Of a DNA stretch of 9,078 bases, positions 5,205 to 9,078 are shown piece by piece (the stretch's first letter is position 1; every line of letters begins with the position of its first letter). Made by a program: the position numbers and the translations under genes. A model generated the notes under the pieces. It was not told where the DNA came from, made no database searches, and saw only the letters and a list, made by a program, of their open reading frames with translations. This DNA is from an uncultured Eubacteriales bacterium (GTDB lineage Bacteria > Bacillota > Clostridia > Oscillospirales > Oscillospiraceae): contig CABVBV010000084.1 in the NCBI GenBank assembly GCA_902496595.1, positions 1 through 9,078 on the forward strand, read 5' to 3'.

Positions 5205-6073
5205 TTTTCCCATTCTCTGTATTTCGCCGAGATCTCATAGAGCCTTGCGTAACTCTCGTGCCGGCTCGGGTGTATCACGCCCTCGGCCAGCGCCTCTCTC
5301 ACGGCGCAGCCGGGCTCCTTCAAATGTGCGCAGTCGTCAAATCGGCACTTTCCGATATACGGCCTGAACTCCGGGAAACAGTATTGCAGTTCCTCCTTCG
5401 GTATCGGCGGCAGCTGCTCCATATCGAAGGACGCAAAGCCCGGCGTATCCGCCACATATGCGCCTCCGGCCGGGAATATCTCAACGTGCCTCGTCGTATG
5501 CCGGCCGCGGCCCAGCTTCTCGCTGACGTCCCCGGTCTCGAGCTTCAGGCCCGGCTCGAGCGCGTTAATAAGGCTCGACTTCCCAACGCCGGAGTTGCCT
5601 GAGAAGGCGCAGGTCTTGCCTTCTATCGCAGCCCTGAGCTCGGCTATGCCTTCGCCAGTCACGGCGCTGGTCTCGATCGTCCTGTACCCGGTCGTCCTGT
5701 ATATCTCGCTCAGCCTGCCCGGTCTCGCGGCGTCGGACTTGTTGATGCAGATGACCACCTCGCAGTCCATATGCTCCGCGAAAGCCGTCACCCGGTCAAT
5801 GAGGAAGGGGTCTGTCACCGGGTTCACCTCGGACGCCACGGCTATCAGCACGTCGATATTGGCCACGGCGGGACGGATGAAGAAATTGCGCCGTGGCAGC
5901 AGTTCATCCACGCGGCCCTTGCCGTTGGAGTCTAGCGATATCTCGACCCTGTCTCCGACCAGCGGAGAGCTTCCGTCCAGCCGGAAACGGCCGCGTGCCC
6001 TGCACTCGACCGTTCCCGTTTCAGTTTTAACATAATAGAAGCCGCTCAGGGCTTTTACTATCACTCCGCGCAT
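5201..6073 (-). CDS. rsgA: Ribosome small-subunit-dependent GTPase RsgA
   Basis: A 290-residue circularly permuted GTPase that checks late 30S subunit assembly. An N-terminal OB-fold (about 1-65) binds RNA. The G motifs come in permuted order: G4 NKSD (111-114), G5 SAV (136-138), G1 GNSGVGKS (159-166), G2 GRGRHTT (188-194), G3 DTPG (209-212). A zinc site follows: C243, C248, H250 and C256 (C-x4-C-x-H-x5-C). All catalytic motifs are intact and the length is normal. Its ATG overlaps the prkC stop by one base (TGATG) and no clear Shine-Dalgarno precedes it, so translation is probably coupled to prkC. In B. subtilis this protein (CpgA/YloQ) is a PrkC substrate, in line with the gene order. It ends the housekeeping operon just before the hairpin at 5140-5193. 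Confidence 0.97.
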   Translation of the reverse strand: MRGVIVKALSGFYYVKTETGTVECRARGRFRLDGSSPLVGDRVEISLDSNGKGRVDELLPRRNFFIRPAVANIDVLIAVASEVNPVTDPFLIDRVTAFAEHMDCEVVICINKSDAARPGRLSEIYRTTGYRTIETSAVTGEGIAELRAAIEGKTCAFSGNSGVGKSSLINALEPGLKLETGDVSEKLGRGRHTTRHVEIFPAGGAYVADTPGFASFDMEQLPPIPKEELQYCFPEFRPYIGKCRFDDCAHLKEPGCAVREALAEGVIHPSRHESYARLYEISAKYREWEK

Positions 6074-7854
6074 CAGTCAATAAAGACATAGCCCGGGTCG
6101 CTGCTCTCGGTAACGGGAGGCAGCGTCGGCTCCGGCGTAGGAGTTGTCTCAGGGCCGAGCGAGACCCAGATGAATATCCTCGTGCGCTCCTCAACGTCGC
6201 TGTACGCCTCTATGCTCTGCCTGATGACCGTACCCTCGTCGTAGTCGCTGTGTATAAACGTGGTGTCGCCGTAACTGAGGTTGGAGCTCTCGATCCTCGC
6301 GATGGCGTCCTTCTCTGTGAGTCCGACGAGGTTGGGCATGGTGACGACCTTTATGGACGGGCCCGCGCTGACGGTGATAAACACGGTCGATCCCGCCGCG
6401 AGCTGCTCGCCCGGCGCAGGGTCGGTGGAGATGACGTAGTCCACCGTCACGCTGTCGGAGGCCTCCGTGCCTCCTATCTCGGCAATGAAACCCGCGTTCT
6501 GGAGCTCGATTATAGCCTCCTGGTAATGCTTGTTCGTGACATCCGGTATCGGCGTCTGCTTGACCTCGGTGCTCACCGTCAGCACCATGTCTATGCCCTC
6601 GGGCACGACCATCATGCTCCTGTCCGCCTCGGGATCCTGGCTGATTATCTGCCCCGCAGGCACGTCGGGAGAGACGGTCATATTGACGGAGAAGTTGAAT
6701 ATCTTGTTGAACTCGGTGCTGTTTATGATATCCTCATAGTTCTTGCCGACAAAGTTCGGGATATTTATCCGCTCCGCTACGCTGAAGATGTCGCGCAGCC
6801 AGTAGTTCCAGAGAAATACGAACACGGCTATCATGAACACGAGCACGCCGCAGACGCCGGAGAGGATACTGACTTTCTTCGATCTGCGCCTTCTTCTCGC
6901 GTATTTCTCCTTCGAGAGCTCGCCGCCCTTGCCGAGAGGCCGTACATCCGGCGGGATCTCGCTGAGGATCTCAACGTCGCTCTCGTCCGCACTGCCGCTG
7001 CCTACGTTTGCCGCCGCCTGCTGCTTACGGAACTCCTCAAGGTCGCCCAGCAGCTCGGAAGCGCTCTGGTACCTTGCGTCTATGTCCGCGCTCATGGCCT
7101 TTAGCGTTATCTCTGCCAGCTCCTCCGGTATATCCGGATTAAGCTCCTGTGGAGGCGTGGCGTTTCCGACGATATGTTTCCTTGCGACCTGCTCCGCAGT
7201 GTCCCCGTCGTAAGGCATCTTACCCGTCAGCATCTCGTACATGACGACGCCGAGCGAATAGATGTCGCTTCTCGGGTCGGGCTGCTCGCCTCTGGCCTGC
7301 TCCGGCGCGATATAGTGTACCGAACCGACAGTCTGGTCGCTCTTTTTCTCCTGCGCCGACTCGAGCGCGGCGATGCCGAAGTCGGCGACCTTGATGGTAC
7401 CGTCCTTGAGTATCATTATGTTCTGCGGCTTGATATCCCTGTGGACGATGCCTTTCTCGTGCGCGTGCTCCAGCGCCTTGGAGATCTGCACCGCGAAGTG
7501 CAGCGCCTCCTTCCAGCCCAGGGCGCCCTTTTTCTTCATGTACTGCATCAGGGTAACGCCCTCGATGAGCTCCATGACGATATACTCCACGTCCTCAGTA
7601 TGGCTCACGTCATAGACCGAGACGATGTTCGGGTGCGAGAGCATTGCCACGGCCTGCGCCTCCGTCTGGAACCTGGCCCGGAACTCCTCGTCCTGGGCCA
7701 GCTCGTCCCGGAGTATCTTCACCGCGACATATCTGTTCAGACGGTGGCACATGGCCTTATACACCACCGCCATACCGCCCGTGCCGATGACTTCTAATAT
7801 CTCGTATCTGTCGTCCAGGAATGTGCCCAGATATTTATCCATATTGGTTTCCAT
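6073..7854 (-). CDS. prkC: PASTA-domain Ser/Thr protein kinase PrkC
   Basis: A 593-residue transmembrane Hanks-type kinase. The kinase domain (about 16-275) has the glycine loop GTGGMAVVYK, catalytic Lys46 (VAVK), HRDIKPQN with Asp140 and Asn145, DFG with Asp158, a Thr in the activation loop (DQTVGSVHYIAPE) and an intact APE. A juxtamembrane stretch ends in RRRRR, followed by one membrane helix (about 329-350) and three extracellular PASTA domains (about 363-430, 434-498, 503-567), which in the family bind peptidoglycan fragments. A Pro/Thr-rich tail ends the protein. I choose ATG at 7854 because GGAGG lies five bases upstream; a TTG at 7866 is in frame but lacks a site. It follows stp by 22 bases and overlaps rsgA. 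PrkC signals growth and spore germination in B. subtilis, and the adjacent phosphatase reverses it. Confidence 0.97.
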   Translation of the reverse strand: METNMDKYLGTFLDDRYEILEVIGTGGMAVVYKAMCHRLNRYVAVKILRDELAQDEEFRARFQTEAQAVAMLSHPNIVSVYDVSHTEDVEYIVMELIEGVTLMQYMKKKGALGWKEALHFAVQISKALEHAHEKGIVHRDIKPQNIMILKDGTIKVADFGIAALESAQEKKSDQTVGSVHYIAPEQARGEQPDPRSDIYSLGVVMYEMLTGKMPYDGDTAEQVARKHIVGNATPPQELNPDIPEELAEITLKAMSADIDARYQSASELLGDLEEFRKQQAAANVGSGSADESDVEILSEIPPDVRPLGKGGELSKEKYARRRRRSKKVSILSGVCGVLVFMIAVFVFLWNYWLRDIFSVAERINIPNFVGKNYEDIINSTEFNKIFNFSVNMTVSPDVPAGQIISQDPEADRSMMVVPEGIDMVLTVSTEVKQTPIPDVTNKHYQEAIIELQNAGFIAEIGGTEASDSVTVDYVISTDPAPGEQLAAGSTVFITVSAGPSIKVVTMPNLVGLTEKDAIARIESSNLSYGDTTFIHSDYDEGTVIRQSIEAYSDVEERTRIFIWVSLGPETTPTPEPTLPPVTESSDPGYVFID

Positions 7855-7876
7855 GGCTGCCTCCAAATCGCGGGTT

Positions 7877-8614
7877 TTATTTGGATATTATGACTATCGT
7901 GACGTTGTCGCTCGCGCCTGCGTCCAGGGCCTTCTCCATGAGCGCCCTGCCCAGCGACAGCGGATCGGTATTCTCCTTAGAAAGCTCGAATATTTCCCTG
8001 TCCTCGAGCATATTCGTAAGCCCGTCGGAGCAGAGCAGGAGCCTGTCCCCTCTGGCGAGCCTCACCTTGAACACGTCGCAGGGCACATTCTCATCCACGC
8101 CCAGCGCCCTCGTTATGACGTTGCGTCTCGGGTGGTATCTGGCCTCCTCGGCCGTTATCTCGCCCCTGTCGACCATGTCCTGCACGAGCGAATGATCCTT
8201 CGTTATCTGGGTCATCTTTCGCTTTGTCAACTTATACGCCCGGCTGTCGCCCACATTCAGCACAAAACTGTCGTCCCCGCAGATGACCGCAGAGACCATA
8301 GTCGTGCCCATGCCCGTGTAGTCCGTGTCGAAGCACGAGTAGGCGTAAACCATGTGGTTCGCAACGTGGCAGGCTGCCGCCATCATGGCCTTCGCGTCCG
8401 GCTTCTTCTGCCGCGAGAGCTTCAACTTCTGCCGCAGCTCGCTGACGTAGGTCTTTGCCGCCAGGTCGCTGGCGATGTTTCCGGCCTTCTCGCCGCCCAT
8501 GCCGTCGCACAGCACGGCAATGAGACAGTCCTTCTCGTCGATGCGCTCGATGAGAAAGCTGTCTTGATTGTCGCGCCTTACCTTGCCTCTGTCGGTGATG
8601 CCGAAGCTGTTCAT
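7877..8614 (-). CDS. stp: PP2C-family Ser/Thr phosphatase, partner of PrkC
   Basis: A 245-residue cytoplasmic, metal-dependent phosphatase of normal length (PrpC/Stp). PP2C motifs in order: VRRDNQD (about 12-18), CDGMGG with metal-binding Asp37, GMGTTMVSAV, LNVGDSRAY, DHSLVQDM, a VITRALG motif, CSDGLTNML and ASDNVTIVII with the last metal-binding Asp. All metal-binding aspartates are present. It reverses phosphorylation by the kinase encoded just downstream. The ATG directly abuts the rlmN stop (TAG then ATG), with AGGA five bases before it, so translation is likely coupled. The pair stp-prkC is one of the most stable gene neighbourhoods in Gram-positive bacteria. The symbol prpC is used in Bacillus. 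Confidence 0.97.
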   Translation of the reverse strand: MNSFGITDRGKVRRDNQDSFLIERIDEKDCLIAVLCDGMGGEKAGNIASDLAAKTYVSELRQKLKLSRQKKPDAKAMMAAACHVANHMVYAYSCFDTDYTGMGTTMVSAVICGDDSFVLNVGDSRAYKLTKRKMTQITKDHSLVQDMVDRGEITAEEARYHPRRNVITRALGVDENVPCDVFKVRLARGDRLLLCSDGLTNMLEDREIFELSKENTDPLSLGRALMEKALDAGASDNVTIVIISK

Positions 8615-9078
8615 CTAAGTCCTGTCCCCCAGCTTGAGACTCTTTTTTCGGAGTTGACCGCAGGAGGCGTCAATATCCCCGCCCAGCCTGCGCCGTACCG
8701 TCACGTTCACTCCCTCGCGCTCAAGCTCCGCCTTGAACTCCTTTATCCGCTCAGGGCTCGAGGGCTTGAGCGAGCGCTCGTCCACATGATTGAGCGGGAT
8801 GAGGTTAACGTGCGCCGCGACCCTCTTCGCGTGCGACGCCAGCTGCTTCGCCTGCTCGTCCGAGTCGTTCACCCCGTCTATCATCGCGTATTCAAATGAT
8901 ATCCTTCTGCCGGTCTTTCTAAAATACCGCTCGCAGGCGTCCATAAGCTCCGCAACGCCCCTGCCCCGGTTCGCCGGCATCAGCTTCGAGCGCGTCTCGT
9001 CGTCCGGCGCGTGAAGCGATACAGACAGTGTCAATTGTAAATTATTCTCCGCCAGTTTGTCAAACTTTTCTGTCAGCC
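8615..9078 (-). CDS. rlmN: 23S rRNA (adenine-2503-C2)/tRNA methyltransferase RlmN, C-terminal part
   Basis: The last 154 codons or so of a radical-SAM dual-specificity methyltransferase; the N-terminal part with the CxxxCxxC iron-sulphur motif lies beyond the window. Visible family blocks are LTLSVSLHAPDDETRSKLMPANR, FEYAMIDGVNDSDEQA, the VNLIPLNHV strand, and VRRRLGGDIDASCGQLR. The last contains the conserved catalytic Cys that forms the covalent intermediate with RNA. The reading frame is open to base 9078 with coding sequence upstream, so apparent starts within it (for example a TTG at 9034) are internal. It is the first visible gene of the rlmN-stp-prkC-rsgA operon. RlmN methylates A2503 of 23S rRNA and A37 of some tRNAs. 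Confidence 0.95.
   Translation of the reverse strand, partial: LTEKFDKLAENNLQLTLSVSLHAPDDETRSKLMPANRGRGVAELMDACERYFRKTGRRISFEYAMIDGVNDSDEQAKQLASHAKRVAAHVNLIPLNHVDERSLKPSSPERIKEFKAELEREGVNVTVRRRLGGDIDASCGQLRKKSLKLGDRT

Noticed and set aside
4992..5213. A 73-codon minus-strand frame overlapping the rsgA end
   Set aside because: It is out of phase with the 51-residue membrane protein, which has a proper Shine-Dalgarno, two clean hydrophobic helices and coupling to spoVM. The 73-codon product is Trp/Cys-rich with no plausible fold.
6250..7104. A 284-codon plus-strand frame, and similar ones at 7174-7797 and 4256-4834
   Set aside because: These are shadows of prkC and sipL; their protein sequences are Arg/His-rich and low in motifs, as expected from complementing coding DNA.
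8615..8617. Stop directly followed by ATG between rlmN and stp, as a possible frameshift or fusion
   Set aside because: Both proteins end and begin at their normal family positions, so this is ordinary tight operon packing.
7625..8899. A 424-codon open frame on the plus strand
   Set aside because: It runs antisense to prkC, stp and rlmN, whose motifs are unmistakable. Long antisense frames are common opposite GC-rich genes, and I see no ribosome binding site or recognisable domain.

Overview
The window is a stretch of chromosome from a Gram-positive, endospore-forming, probably strictly anaerobic member of the Clostridia. The evidence is the spore-coat genes spoVM and sipL, the clostridial-type PASTA kinase/phosphatase pair, Shine-Dalgarno sites of the AGGAGG type and a two-cluster ferredoxin subunit of a 2-oxoacid:ferredoxin oxidoreductase. 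All genes found lie on the minus strand, so the story reads from position 9078 down to 1. No tRNA, rRNA, CRISPR array, insertion sequence or phage gene was seen.

Positions 9078-5201 hold a tight housekeeping operon: rlmN (3' part only), the PP2C phosphatase stp/prpC, the PASTA-domain Ser/Thr kinase prkC and the ribosome-assembly GTPase rsgA. Neighbouring genes abut or nearly so. The order matches the rlmN-prpC-prkC-rsgA block of Bacillus subtilis, but rpe and the thiN-like gene that follow there are absent here.

Positions 5200-3284 hold a sporulation block: a 51-residue two-helix membrane protein, a 26-residue peptide recognised as SpoVM, and the SPOCS/LysM protein SipL. SpoVM and SipL are the two known partners of the coat ATPase SpoIVA, so their adjacency here makes functional sense. 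A hairpin between rsgA and the membrane-protein gene looks like a terminator and also covers that gene's ribosome binding site. A sigma-E-like promoter overlaps it, which suggests that only transcripts started at the sporulation promoter are translated.

Positions 3269-2395 are yebC with its own promoter and terminator. Positions 2365-1021 are a self-contained, AT-richer cassette for a lipoprotein with two DUF5780-like domains. The two copies are about 83% identical in protein but strongly diverged at synonymous sites. Its promoter has both consensus hexamers and is overlaid by a perfect palindrome.

Positions 989-1 begin another operon, with a good sigma-A promoter and a palindrome over the predicted start of transcription. 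Its first gene encodes an uncharacterised P-loop ATPase and the second is korD, the ferredoxin-like subunit of a 2-oxoacid oxidoreductase, cut by the window edge. The least characterised points are the P-loop ATPase with korD, the SpoVM-upstream membrane protein with its hairpin, and the lipoprotein cassette.
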